Assembly (NCBI GenBank): GCA_026982255.1
Contig: JALSHL010000316.1
Coordinates: forward strand, 1-7,857
Reading direction: 5' to 3'
DNA from: Paracoccaceae bacterium
GTDB lineage: Bacteria; Pseudomonadota; Alphaproteobacteria; Rhodobacterales; Rhodobacteraceae
DNA: 7,857 bases
Shown here: positions 1 to 6,283 of the stretch, in pieces
Position numbering within the stretch: position 1 is the stretch's first letter
Layout: the number at the start of each line of letters is the position of its first letter
Translations under genes and position numbers: made by a program
Notes under the pieces: generated by a model
Seen by the model: the letters and a program-made list of their open reading frames with translations, nothing else
What the model was told of the DNA's origin: nothing
The model's database searches: none

Positions 1-606
1 CACCACGGGGTCGTAGCCCGCCAGTCGCGCCATCCGCACCAGCGGTTGCGCAATATGCACCGCGCCGACAACCATCATCCGCAAGGGCGGGTTGTGGATA
101 TTGACGAAGGTTTCACCCTCGAACCCCGACTTGTCGGCCACGAAACGCGCGCGATATTCCGGCACGTCCCCGGCCAGAACCACACGGCGCGACCAGTCCG
201 CAGGATCGACCACATAGGCCGCCGCGCGGCGGGCCTCGCGGTGCGCCGCCAGTTCCTCCAGCAACCCGACCGACGGTCCTTGCCCGACGCCCACCGGCTC
301 CACCAGCACGCGGATGGTGCCGCCACAGGCCAGACCGACAGCAAAGGCCTCCTCGTTTGTCACGCCGTATTCCAGTATGCGCGGCCGGCCGTCGGTCAAG
401 GCCTCCAGCGCCTCCTCCACCACCGCGCCCTCGACACAGCCGCCGGAAACCGAGCCGGTGATTTCCGCATCCTCGCTGATTGCCAATTGCGAGCCAACGC
501 CGCGCGGGGCCGAACCCCACGTCTGCACCACGGTCGCCAGCGCCGCACCCTTGCCGGCCGCGACCCATTCCAGCGCCTGTTCGACTATCCGGTCATATTC
601 CGCCAT
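1..606 (-). CDS. coxF: XdhC/CoxI-family molybdenum cofactor maturation protein, CoxF-like (C-terminus off window)
   Basis: This frame was translated by hand from the ATG at 606 and stays open to base 1, giving 202 residues; the C-terminal part lies outside the window. Family features seen: an N-terminal XdhC_CoxI domain with SAPRG near residue 32, the hallmark GSVSGGCVEG at 51-60, and GLACGGTIRV at 91-100. A glycine-containing Rossmann-like strand (MMVVGAVHIAQPLV, about 177-190) then opens the XdhC C-terminal domain. Family members bind molybdenum cofactor and help load it, in sulfurated form, into xanthine dehydrogenase or CO dehydrogenase type enzymes in the cytoplasm. The start codon shares its A with the stop of coxE (TGATG), and a GGGGA Shine-Dalgarno-like stretch lies at 613-618, so translation is probably coupled. 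It could equally be named xdhC; the coxF name comes from the coxD-coxE-coxF order. Family call is firm; the client enzyme is not known. Confidence 0.9.
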   Translation of the reverse strand, partial: MAEYDRIVEQALEWVAAGKGAALATVVQTWGSAPRGVGSQLAISEDAEITGSVSGGCVEGAVVEEALEALTDGRPRILEYGVTNEEAFAVGLACGGTIRVLVEPVGVGQGPSVGLLEELAAHREARRAAAYVVDPADWSRRVVLAGDVPEYRARFVADKSGFEGETFVNIHNPPLRMMVVGAVHIAQPLVRMARLAGYDPVV

Positions 607-1862
607 CACGCTTCCCCCATCATCGCCATCAGCCGCGCCTTTTCGCCCATGTCGTCAGGGCGGGTCAGCGCATCGGCCAGGGCCTCCAGCGAGGCTATAT
701 TATGCCCCGCGCGGAAACTGTCCACATTGGGCAGCATTTCGCGAATCCCCCGCGCTTTCGGCGCAAAGCCGTCCCAGCGCAACAACGGGTTCAGCCAGAT
801 CACCTTTTTCGCTGACAGTTGCAGCCGCTGCATTTCCGCCGACAGCCGCTCGGGCGCGTCGCGGTCCAGACCGTCGGTGATCAGCAGCACCACCGCCCCT
901 TGCCCCAGCACACGGCGCGACCAGTCACGGTTGAAGGCATGCAGACATTCGCCGATCCGCGTGCCGCCCTCCCAGTCCTGCGCCTCGGCCCCTGCCGCCG
1001 CCAGCGCCGCATCCACGTCGCGCTGTTTCAGGTGCCGCGTGATGTTGGTCAGCCGTGTGCCGAAGGTAAAGGAATGCACCTGCGCCCAGCCCGCCCCCCT
1101 GGCATTGCTGGCCGCGTGCAGGAAATGCAGAACAGCGCGGGAATAGGCGGACATGGAACCGCTGATATCGCACAGCGCCACCAGATTGGGCCAGCGGATC
1201 CTGCGTTGCTGCATCGACAGCGCGCGGATTTCCCCGCCCGAGCGCATCGCCTTGCGCATGGTGCCGCGCCAGTCGGCAATCCGCCCGCGGGCCGAAGGCG
1301 CGGTGCGGCGCGAGGCCAGCGGTTTCACCGGCAGGGCAATGCGCGCGATCATGCGTTTCGCCTCGGCCATCTCTGCCGTGGACATCTGTTCGAAATCGAG
1401 GGATTTCAACACCTCCTGCCCCGAATAGGTCAGCGAGGCATCGACCTCGATCCCGGTGCCGTCCTCCTCCGCCTGTTCCGGCACTTCGGCTTCGGCCCCG
1501 TCCAGCAGGGCCTCGGCAGCGCGTTTTTCGGCGGCTTCGGCAGGGCGTTCCTGCTGCACGCCGCGAATGGCAGGCAGCATCAGGGCCATCATGTGTTCCA
1601 GATACTGCGGGTCGCGCCAATACAGGCGGAAAACCTGCGCGAACACCAGCCGGTGTTCGGGGCGCGAGACAAAACAGGCGTGCAGCGTCCAGAAAAAATC
1701 GCGCTTGTCCGTAAACCCCGCCACCTGCACCGCGCGGATTGCGTCCATCACCCGCCCCGTGCCGACCGGCAGGCCCGCCTTGCGCAGGGCACGGGCGAAA
1801 TGGGTAATGTTGGCGACAAACTTGCCGTCTGCGGGGACGGGCAGGTCGGCGAATTGCACCAT
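606..1862 (-). CDS. coxE: VWA-domain protein, CoxE-like partner of the MoxR ATPase
   Basis: The product is 418 residues. The C-terminal half is a von Willebrand factor A domain with a complete metal-ion-dependent adhesion site: DISGS at 232-236 (Asp232, Ser234, Ser236), Thr301 in GGTRIG and Asp330 in ITDG. The N-terminal part (about 1-105) is helical. An Ala/Glu-rich acidic linker (about 105-140) and a conserved-looking basic region follow (RGRIADWRGTMRKAMRSGGE, about 192-211). In CO dehydrogenase clusters, CoxE works with the AAA+ protein CoxD in maturing the metal centre; VWA proteins generally act as adaptors between a MoxR ATPase and its client. A longer frame runs upstream to 2021 inside coxD, but its first 53 residues are low-complexity shadow sequence. 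The ATG at 1862 is chosen because it overlaps the coxD stop as TGATG, the same junction used between coxE and coxF. Confidence 0.93.
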   Translation of the reverse strand: MVQFADLPVPADGKFVANITHFARALRKAGLPVGTGRVMDAIRAVQVAGFTDKRDFFWTLHACFVSRPEHRLVFAQVFRLYWRDPQYLEHMMALMLPAIRGVQQERPAEAAEKRAAEALLDGAEAEVPEQAEEDGTGIEVDASLTYSGQEVLKSLDFEQMSTAEMAEAKRMIARIALPVKPLASRRTAPSARGRIADWRGTMRKAMRSGGEIRALSMQQRRIRWPNLVALCDISGSMSAYSRAVLHFLHAASNARGAGWAQVHSFTFGTRLTNITRHLKQRDVDAALAAAGAEAQDWEGGTRIGECLHAFNRDWSRRVLGQGAVVLLITDGLDRDAPERLSAEMQRLQLSAKKVIWLNPLLRWDGFAPKARGIREMLPNVDSFRAGHNIASLEALADALTRPDDMGEKARLMAMMGEA

Positions 1863-2776
1863 CAGTCGGCCATCCCGGCGCTGGCCTTTGCCTCGGCCAG
1901 CACCCGCGCCGCTTCGGAGCCTTGCAGCTTGGCGATGTCGTCCTGATATTTCAGGATCGCGCCCAACGTATCGGCAATCACCTGCGGCGACAGCTGCACC
2001 GCATCCAGCGCCAGCAGACATTTCGCCCAGTCGATGGTTTCGGCCACGCCGGGTTTCTTGAACAGGTCCTCGGTGCGCAACTGCTGGACAAAGGCGACAA
2101 TCTCGCGGCTCAGGCTTTCGCTCGCCTCGGGCACACGGGCGTGCAGGATTTCCAGTTCGCGTTCAAAGTCCGGATAGTCGACCCAGTGATACAGACACCG
2201 CCGTTTCAGCGCATCGTGGACCTCGCGCGTGCGGTTCGATGTGATGATGACAATCGGCGGTTCGGGTGCCCTGATAGTGCCCAGCTCCGGTATGGTCACC
2301 TGAAAATCGCTCAGCGCCTCCAGCAGAAACGCCTCGAACGGTTCGTCTGTGCGGTCCAGTTCGTCGATCAGCAGCACCGGCGGCCCCTCGACATGCGGAG
2401 ACATGGCCTCCAGCAGCGGGCGGCGGATCAGGAATTCCTCGCTGAACACCTCGGTTTTCAACTCGTCGCGGTCCTCGACCCCTTCGGCTTCGGCGGTGCG
2501 GATCGCGACCATCTGCGCGGGGAAATTCCATTCGTAAACGGCGCTGGAGGCATCCAGCCCCTCGTAACACTGCAACCGGATCAGCCGCCGTCCCAGTGCG
2601 GCGGAAATCGCCTTGGCGATCTCGGTCTTGCCGACGCCGGCCTCGCCCTCCAGAAACAGCGGGCGGTTCAGTTTCAGCGCCAGAAACACCACCGTCGCCA
2701 GCGCGCGGCCACAAATGTAGTTTTGCTGCTCCAGCATTTCCTGCGTAGCATCGATGGATGTGATGTCTGTGGTCAT
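1862..2776 (-). CDS. coxD: MoxR-family AAA+ ATPase, CoxD-like
   Basis: The product is 304 residues, about the usual length for CoxD/MoxR ATPases. Seen in order: Walker A GEAGVGKT at 44-51 (Lys50), Walker B VLLIDEL at 134-140 (Asp138, Glu139), sensor 1 in IITSNRT around Asn181, and an arginine-finger region (ALKRRC, 189-194). A helical lid domain follows. MoxR ATPases are ATP-driven chaperones that mature metalloenzymes; the well-studied CoxD is needed to build the Mo/Cu active site of CO dehydrogenase. No signal peptide is visible, so it should be cytoplasmic. It is the first gene of a minus-strand run with coxE and coxF and has only a one-base overlap with coxE. An ACGGA stretch about 7 bases before the ATG can serve as ribosome binding site. 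Generic MoxR-VWA-XdhC sets also occur without CO oxidation, so the specific enzyme served is inference. Confidence 0.93.
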   Translation of the reverse strand: MTTDITSIDATQEMLEQQNYICGRALATVVFLALKLNRPLFLEGEAGVGKTEIAKAISAALGRRLIRLQCYEGLDASSAVYEWNFPAQMVAIRTAEAEGVEDRDELKTEVFSEEFLIRRPLLEAMSPHVEGPPVLLIDELDRTDEPFEAFLLEALSDFQVTIPELGTIRAPEPPIVIITSNRTREVHDALKRRCLYHWVDYPDFERELEILHARVPEASESLSREIVAFVQQLRTEDLFKKPGVAETIDWAKCLLALDAVQLSPQVIADTLGAILKYQDDIAKLQGSEAARVLAEAKASAGMAD

Positions 2777-2806
2777 GGTTTTCCGTCCGATTCCCGTTAT
2801 CCCCCG

Positions 2807-2834
2807 ACCCTAGCACGAAGCCCGCGCTTGCCAA
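2807..2834 (-). promoter_or_regulatory. Candidate promoter of the coxDEF operon
   Basis: On the minus strand, TTGGCA (2834 to 2829) is followed after 16 bases by TAGGGT (2812 to 2807). This fits a housekeeping-type -35/-10 pair with a degenerate alphaproteobacterial -10. Transcription would begin near 2800, leaving a leader of about 24 bases before the coxD ATG. It lies in the 124-bp divergent gap shared with the cardiolipin synthase gene, for which I see no comparably good promoter. This is pattern matching by eye only. Confidence 0.4.
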
Positions 2835-2891
2835 TGGGGGTTTTCCGGAAAGCGATTGCGCCCGCCGCCCAAAGCGGCCAACATAGAGGGC

Positions 2892-2897
2892 GGAGGG
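2892..2897 (+). promoter_or_regulatory. Ribosome binding site deciding the cls start
   Basis: GGAGGG lies 3 bases before the ATG at 2901, a strong but rather close Shine-Dalgarno sequence; a second purine run, AGAGGG, is at 2885-2890. The frame stays open upstream to a TTG at 2856, but the 15 extra residues (MRPPPKAANIEGGGH) have no family look and would place this purine-rich signal inside the gene. Confidence 0.65.
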
Positions 2898-2900
2898 CAT

Positions 2901-4328
2901 ATGGATTTCTCGAACCTGTGGAGCGCCATCAATATCGACATCGCGAAACTGGAGTGGTTCGCGGCCACGCAGTTCGCGGCCATCCTCGGCACGCTTCTGG
3001 CGTTGCTGCTGGTGGCCCATATCCTGCGCAGCCCGCGTATGCCTGCCGCCAGCATCGGCTGGATCATCGCCATCATCGCCATGCCGCTGATCGGCATTCC
3101 CCTCTATCTGACTTTTGGCGAACGCAAGCTGCGCTCGAAAATCAACCGCAAGGCCAAGATCAACACCGCCTGCGACTGCAAATGCACCACCAATGACCCG
3201 ATCGACACCATCCTGACCTCGCTGGGGCTGCCCGCCAGCACCACGCACAACAATGTCGCCTTTCACAAGGACGGCCCCGATGCGCTGTCCGACCTGCTGG
3301 CGATGTTTGCGGCGGCGGAAGAAACCATCGACATCGCCATGTTCATCCTGCGCAAGGACGCCACCGGACTGGCTATTCTGGAATCGCTGGCCGAACGCGC
3401 ACGGGCCGGAGTCAAGGTGCGGCTGTTGCTCGATGGTGTCGGCTCCTTCAGCCTGTTCAAAGGCTGGCTGCGCCCCGCCATGGACGCCGGCGTAGAAATC
3501 GCCTGGTTCATTCCCGTTCTGCACCATCCGTTCCGCGGCAAGACCAACCTGCGCAACCACCGCAAGATCGTGATCGTCGATAACAGGGTTTTGTGGACCG
3601 GCGGGCGCAACTTTGCCGATGAATATTTCGTCGGGGAAAACGGAGACAAGCCGTGGATCGATCTGTCCTACCGGCTGGAAGGCACCGCCGTCGACGTGTT
3701 CAAGGCGATTTTCGAAACCGACTGGGAATTCGCCTACGGCCGCGACGTCATCCTGCCACTGGAACCTCCGCCCGAGATCGAGACTTCCGGCAGCCGCGTG
3801 CAGGTCATCCCCTCGGGACCGGATGTCGAGGGCGATCCGCTTTATGCCGCTTTCCTGACTGCCTGTTTCGACGCGGACGAGCGGATTATCATCGTCACCC
3901 CCTATTTCATCCCGGATCATGGCGTTCAGGAAGCGTTGAAGCTCGCCGCCCTGCGCGGGGTGCGGGTGGATCTGATCCTGCCGGAACACTCCAACCACCG
4001 GATCGCCGATATCGCCCGCCGCCGGTTCCTGCGCGAACTTCTGGAATCGCACGTCAATATCTGGATGGTGCCGGAACAAATGGTGCATGCCAAGGCAATG
4101 GTCGTGGATCGCCACTTTGCCACTGCCGGCTCCGCCAACCTCGACATCCGCAGCCTGTTCCTGAACTGCGAGGTGGTGAACGGATTCTATAGCGAGACCG
4201 AGGTAAACTGGCTCACTGACTGGTGCGAGGCGCTGCGCCTGACCGCAAAACCCTACACCCCGCGCAAGGTCGGTGCTGTCGGCCAGACCCTTGAAGGTCT
4301 GGTGCTGATCGGGGGTTACCAGCTGTGA
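2901..4328 (+). CDS. cls: Cardiolipin synthase (phospholipase D superfamily, two HKD motifs)
   Basis: The product is 475 residues, typical of bacterial ClsA-type enzymes. Two hydrophobic segments come first (about 23-42 and 51-71), as in the PLDc_N membrane anchor region. Two phospholipase D domains follow, each with a full HxKxxxxD motif: His220-Lys222-Asp227 followed by GGRNFADEYF, and His396-Lys398-Asp403 followed by GSANLDIRS. These enzymes join two phosphatidylglycerol molecules (or a related donor) into cardiolipin plus glycerol at the inner membrane; donor use cannot be read from sequence. An unusual CDCKC cluster (Cys91, Cys93, Cys95) sits between the membrane segments and the first catalytic domain. 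The stop overlaps the rnhB start, so the two are probably co-transcribed. The start at 2901 is chosen for its GGAGGG signal. A non-synthase PLD function is possible but less likely given the membrane N-terminus. Confidence 0.92.
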   Translation: MDFSNLWSAINIDIAKLEWFAATQFAAILGTLLALLLVAHILRSPRMPAASIGWIIAIIAMPLIGIPLYLTFGERKLRSKINRKAKINTACDCKCTTNDPIDTILTSLGLPASTTHNNVAFHKDGPDALSDLLAMFAAAEETIDIAMFILRKDATGLAILESLAERARAGVKVRLLLDGVGSFSLFKGWLRPAMDAGVEIAWFIPVLHHPFRGKTNLRNHRKIVIVDNRVLWTGGRNFADEYFVGENGDKPWIDLSYRLEGTAVDVFKAIFETDWEFAYGRDVILPLEPPPEIETSGSRVQVIPSGPDVEGDPLYAAFLTACFDADERIIIVTPYFIPDHGVQEALKLAALRGVRVDLILPEHSNHRIADIARRRFLRELLESHVNIWMVPEQMVHAKAMVVDRHFATAGSANLDIRSLFLNCEVVNGFYSETEVNWLTDWCEALRLTAKPYTPRKVGAVGQTLEGLVLIGGYQL

Positions 4329-4933
4329 GCGGCCCCGACTATTCCTTCGAAGCGGCCGCAACCGCCCCTGTCTGCGGCGTGGACGAGGCCGGACGCGGGC
4401 CGTGGGCCGGGCCTGTCGTGGCGGCAGCGGTGATCCTGAACCCCGCCGATATTCCCGAGGGGCTGAACGATTCCAAAAAACTTACCGCCAAACGGCGCGA
4501 GGCCCTGTTCGACGAAATCAACGCCCGCGCCAAAGTCGGCACCGGCATCACCGAAGTGGCGGAGATTGACGAGATCAACATCCTCAACGCCACCTACCTT
4601 GCCATGCGCCGCGCCATCGACGCGCTGCCGCAGCCCCCCGCCCATGCGCTGATCGACGGCAACCGCCTGCCCCCCGACCTGCCCTGCACGGCCGAAACCA
4701 TCGTCAAGGGCGACGGGCGTTCGCTGTCCATCGCCGCCGCCTCGATCATTGCCAAGGTGACGCGCGACCGGATCATGGTTGCATTGGCGCAACAGTTTCC
4801 CGGTTACGGCTGGGAAAAAAACGCCGGATACGGGGTTCCGGCACATCAGGAGGGGCTGAAACGGCTCGGGGTAACCCCACACCATAGAGTCTCGTTCAAA
4901 CCGATACACAAGATGTTGTATCAAGAGAATTAA
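4325..4933 (+). CDS. rnhB: Ribonuclease HII
   Basis: The product is 202 residues, normal for RNase HII. The family signature GVDEAGRGPWAGPV (about 18-31) supplies Asp20 and Glu21. LIDGN gives Asp111, and KGDGRSLSIAAASIIAKVTRD (from about 128) gives Asp130, so the four acidic catalytic residues are all present. The enzyme cuts RNA in RNA-DNA hybrids and removes single misincorporated ribonucleotides from chromosomal DNA. The start is a GTG whose last bases overlap the cls stop (GTGA), with only a weak GGGGG signal at 4311-4315, which suggests translation coupled to cls. rnhB directly upstream of ccrM is an arrangement also known from other alphaproteobacteria. The 3' end contains one GANTC site (4887-4891), the first of the cluster leading into ccrM. 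Confidence 0.95.
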   Translation: MSGPDYSFEAAATAPVCGVDEAGRGPWAGPVVAAAVILNPADIPEGLNDSKKLTAKRREALFDEINARAKVGTGITEVAEIDEINILNATYLAMRRAIDALPQPPAHALIDGNRLPPDLPCTAETIVKGDGRSLSIAAASIIAKVTRDRIMVALAQQFPGYGWEKNAGYGVPAHQEGLKRLGVTPHHRVSFKPIHKMLYQEN

Positions 4934-4942
4934 GTAAGCTGT

Positions 4943-4982
4943 TGATTCAAAAAGAAATTGACGGCGAATCCGTTTTGAATCA
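4943..4982. repeat. Perfect 10-nt inverted repeat in the ccrM upstream region
   Basis: TGATTCAAAA (4943-4952) and its exact reverse complement TTTTGAATCA (4973-4982) are separated by 20 bases, putting their centres 30 bp apart, close to three helical turns. Each arm contains one GANTC site. The left arm belongs to the short palindrome TTGATTCAA. The AT-rich stem, long spacer and lack of a following T run make a rho-independent terminator for rnhB unlikely; a protein-binding operator is more plausible. No regulator can be named from the sequence. Confidence 0.7.
4944..4981 (+). promoter_or_regulatory. Cluster of three GANTC methylation sites upstream of ccrM
   Basis: GATTC at 4944-4948, GAATC at 4966-4970 and GAATC at 4977-4981 are all targets of the methyltransferase encoded just downstream. 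In Caulobacter the ccrM promoter region also carries GANTC sites that link its transcription to the methylation state of the locus. The arrangement here suggests similar feedback, but the effect (activation or repression) is inferred. The surrounding stretch 4931-5030 is only 37% GC by hand count, well below the neighbouring genes. Confidence 0.75.
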
Positions 4983-4986
4983 TCTT
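4958..4986 (+). promoter_or_regulatory. Candidate ccrM promoter
   Basis: TTGACG (4958-4963) matches five of six -35 consensus bases. A 17-base spacer leads to CATCTT (4981-4986), a poor -10 matching three of six. Transcription would start near 4993. Two GANTC sites fall between or against these elements, where methylation could affect polymerase or regulator binding. The weak -10 would fit a promoter needing an activator, but that is speculation; the -35 is the only convincing part. Confidence 0.35.
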
Positions 4987-5018
4987 GGACCCAATCAAAA
5001 AACAAACAAATCTTGTCC

Positions 5019-5022
5019 GAGG
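5019..5022 (+). promoter_or_regulatory. Ribosome binding site deciding the ccrM start
   Basis: GAGG lies 8 bases before the ATG at 5031, a good Shine-Dalgarno spacing. A TTG at 5013 is in frame and would add six residues (MSEADK), but it would put this signal inside the gene and has no comparable signal of its own, so the ATG is preferred. Confidence 0.7.
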
Positions 5023-5030
5023 CAGACAAA

Positions 5031-6140
5031 ATGGCGACTAAAGACAAAACCGGCGTGCGGTCCGCACTGCCGTTGAACGAAATACTTGCGGGTGATTGCA
5101 TCGACGTGATGAACAGCCTGCCCGAAAACTCGGTTGATCTGGTCTTTGCCGATCCGCCGTATAACCTCCAGCTAAAGGGTGCGCTGCACCGTCCCGACAA
5201 CTCCATGGTCGATGCGGTCGATGACGACTGGGACCAGTTTTCCAGCTTTGCCGCCTACGACAAATTCTCGCGCGCATGGCTGAAGGCGGCGCGCCGCATC
5301 CTGAAACCGAACGGGGCGATCTGGGTAATCGGATCGTATCACAACATCTTCCGCGTCGGTGCGGCCTTGCAGGACTGCGGCTTCTGGATCCTGAACGATG
5401 TGGTCTGGCGCAAATCCAACCCGATGCCGAATTTCCGCGGCAAACGCCTGACCAATGCGCATGAAACCATGATCTGGGCAGGCAAATCCGATGCCTCGAA
5501 ATACACCTTCAATTACGAGGCCCTGAAAGAACTGAACGACGGCGTGCAGATGCGTTCCGACTGGGTTCTGCCGATCTGCAACGGCAACGAGCGGATCAAG
5601 AACGAGAAGGGCGAAAAAGCCCACCCGACACAAAAACCCGAGAGCCTGCTGCACCGGATCATCGTCGGGACCACCAAACCCGACGATGTGATCCTCGACC
5701 CGTTTTTCGGCTCCGGCACCACGGGGGCGGTTGCCAAAAAACTCGGCCGCAATTTCATCGGTATCGAGCGCGAGGAAGCCTATCGCAAGGTTGCCGCCAA
5801 ACGCATCGAGAACACCCGCCGCTATGACCGTTCCTCGCTGGAAGTCACGCAATCCAAACGCGCCGAGCCGCGCGTGCCCTTCGGTCAACTGGTCGAACGC
5901 GGCATGCTGACCCCGGGCGAGGAGTTGCGCTCGCTCAACGGTCGTCACCGCGCCAAGATCCGCGCCGACGGCACGCTGGTGGCGCATGATGCCCGCGGCT
6001 CCATCCATCAGGTCGGTGCCGCCCTCGAAGGCGCGCCAAGCTGCAACGGCTGGACCTTCTGGAGCTTCAAGCGCGACGGAAAACAGGTGCCCATCGACGT
6101 GCTGCGCCAGCAGATCCGCGCCGAGATGCGCGAACAGTAA
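5031..6140 (+). CDS. ccrM: Cell-cycle DNA adenine methyltransferase CcrM (GANTC-specific)
   Basis: The product is 369 residues, close to Caulobacter CcrM. It has the beta-class order of methyltransferase motifs: the catalytic DPPY at 41-44 (in FADPPYNLQLKG) near the N-terminus and the S-adenosylmethionine-binding DPFFGSGT at 223-230 towards the end, with AHPTQKPE at 197-204 just before it. The last ~90 residues (from about 281, RVPFGQLVERGMLTPGEELRS onward, with WTFWSFKRDG near 341-350) form the C-terminal DNA-recognition domain that marks CcrM among N6-adenine methyltransferases. The enzyme methylates adenine in GANTC, typically late in the cell cycle, and is often essential in alphaproteobacteria. 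No restriction endonuclease gene is adjacent, which fits an orphan regulatory methylase. It appears to be a single-gene unit: an AT-rich leader with GANTC sites upstream and a terminator downstream. GANTC specificity is inferred from family. Confidence 0.96.
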   Translation: MATKDKTGVRSALPLNEILAGDCIDVMNSLPENSVDLVFADPPYNLQLKGALHRPDNSMVDAVDDDWDQFSSFAAYDKFSRAWLKAARRILKPNGAIWVIGSYHNIFRVGAALQDCGFWILNDVVWRKSNPMPNFRGKRLTNAHETMIWAGKSDASKYTFNYEALKELNDGVQMRSDWVLPICNGNERIKNEKGEKAHPTQKPESLLHRIIVGTTKPDDVILDPFFGSGTTGAVAKKLGRNFIGIEREEAYRKVAAKRIENTRRYDRSSLEVTQSKRAEPRVPFGQLVERGMLTPGEELRSLNGRHRAKIRADGTLVAHDARGSIHQVGAALEGAPSCNGWTFWSFKRDGKQVPIDVLRQQIRAEMREQ

Positions 6141-6179
6141 TACGGTTACCGCCAGATGCTCCAGGGCATCGCCAAACTT

Positions 6180-6204
6180 CCCCGCCCCTGTGGCGGGGTT
6201 TTTT
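6180..6204 (+). terminator. Rho-independent terminator after ccrM
   Basis: A perfect 7-bp GC-only stem, CCCCGCC (6180-6186) and GGCGGGG (6192-6198), closes a 5-base loop and is followed at once by six T residues (6199-6204). It lies 39 bases after the ccrM stop and separates ccrM from ridA, so ridA needs its own promoter between 6205 and 6283. Confidence 0.92.
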
Positions 6205-6283
6205 CTACCGGACTGTCGGTTTCGTGATTTAACTGTCACATTTTTCGGGTTAGCCTGTCGCCGGAACAAAACGGAGAACCGCC

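Noticed and set aside
46..1946. Long plus-strand frames (46-1146 and 819-1946) opposite coxF and coxE
   Set aside because: They are rich in Arg, His, Gln and Pro with no domain, and the opposite strand encodes complete XdhC and VWA motifs. They are shadows of high-GC codon usage.
2796..2804. DnaA-box-like TTATCCCCC in the coxD/cls gap
   Set aside because: Two mismatches to TTATCCACA, a single copy, and no other origin features nearby.
2864..2893. Alternative hairpins in the cls leader (GCCGC with GCGGC, or CCGCCC with GGGCGG reaching the ribosome binding site)
   Set aside because: Short GC-only stems are common by chance in such DNA, and no transcription start is known upstream of them. Not enough to claim an RNA switch.
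2163..4361. A 732-codon open frame on the minus strand opposite cls
   Set aside because: It lies antisense to a gene with two intact HKD motifs, its composition (Gly, Gln, Arg, His, Asp rich) is typical of a GC-rich shadow frame, and it runs out of frame through coxD. No recognisable domain.
4930..4945. Possible CtrA-binding motif at the end of rnhB (TTAA followed by a TTGA)
   Set aside because: The spacing is 8 rather than 7 and the second half-site is imperfect; the TTAA includes the rnhB stop codon. CtrA control of ccrM is known in Caulobacter, but this match is too weak to annotate.
4943..4982. The inverted repeat as a terminator of rnhB
   Set aside because: The stem is mostly A-T, the spacer is 20 bases, and no T run follows the right arm; an operator reading is preferred.
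6212..6259. CTGTC repeated three times before ridA (6213, 6233 and 6255)
   Set aside because: A five-base repeat at spacings of 20 and 22 is weak evidence; no symmetry or known regulator motif accompanies it.
5172..6269. 365-codon minus-strand frame opposite ccrM, crossing the terminator
   Set aside because: It reads through the terminator hairpin and mirrors ccrM codons; no domain and no ribosome binding signal supporting it.
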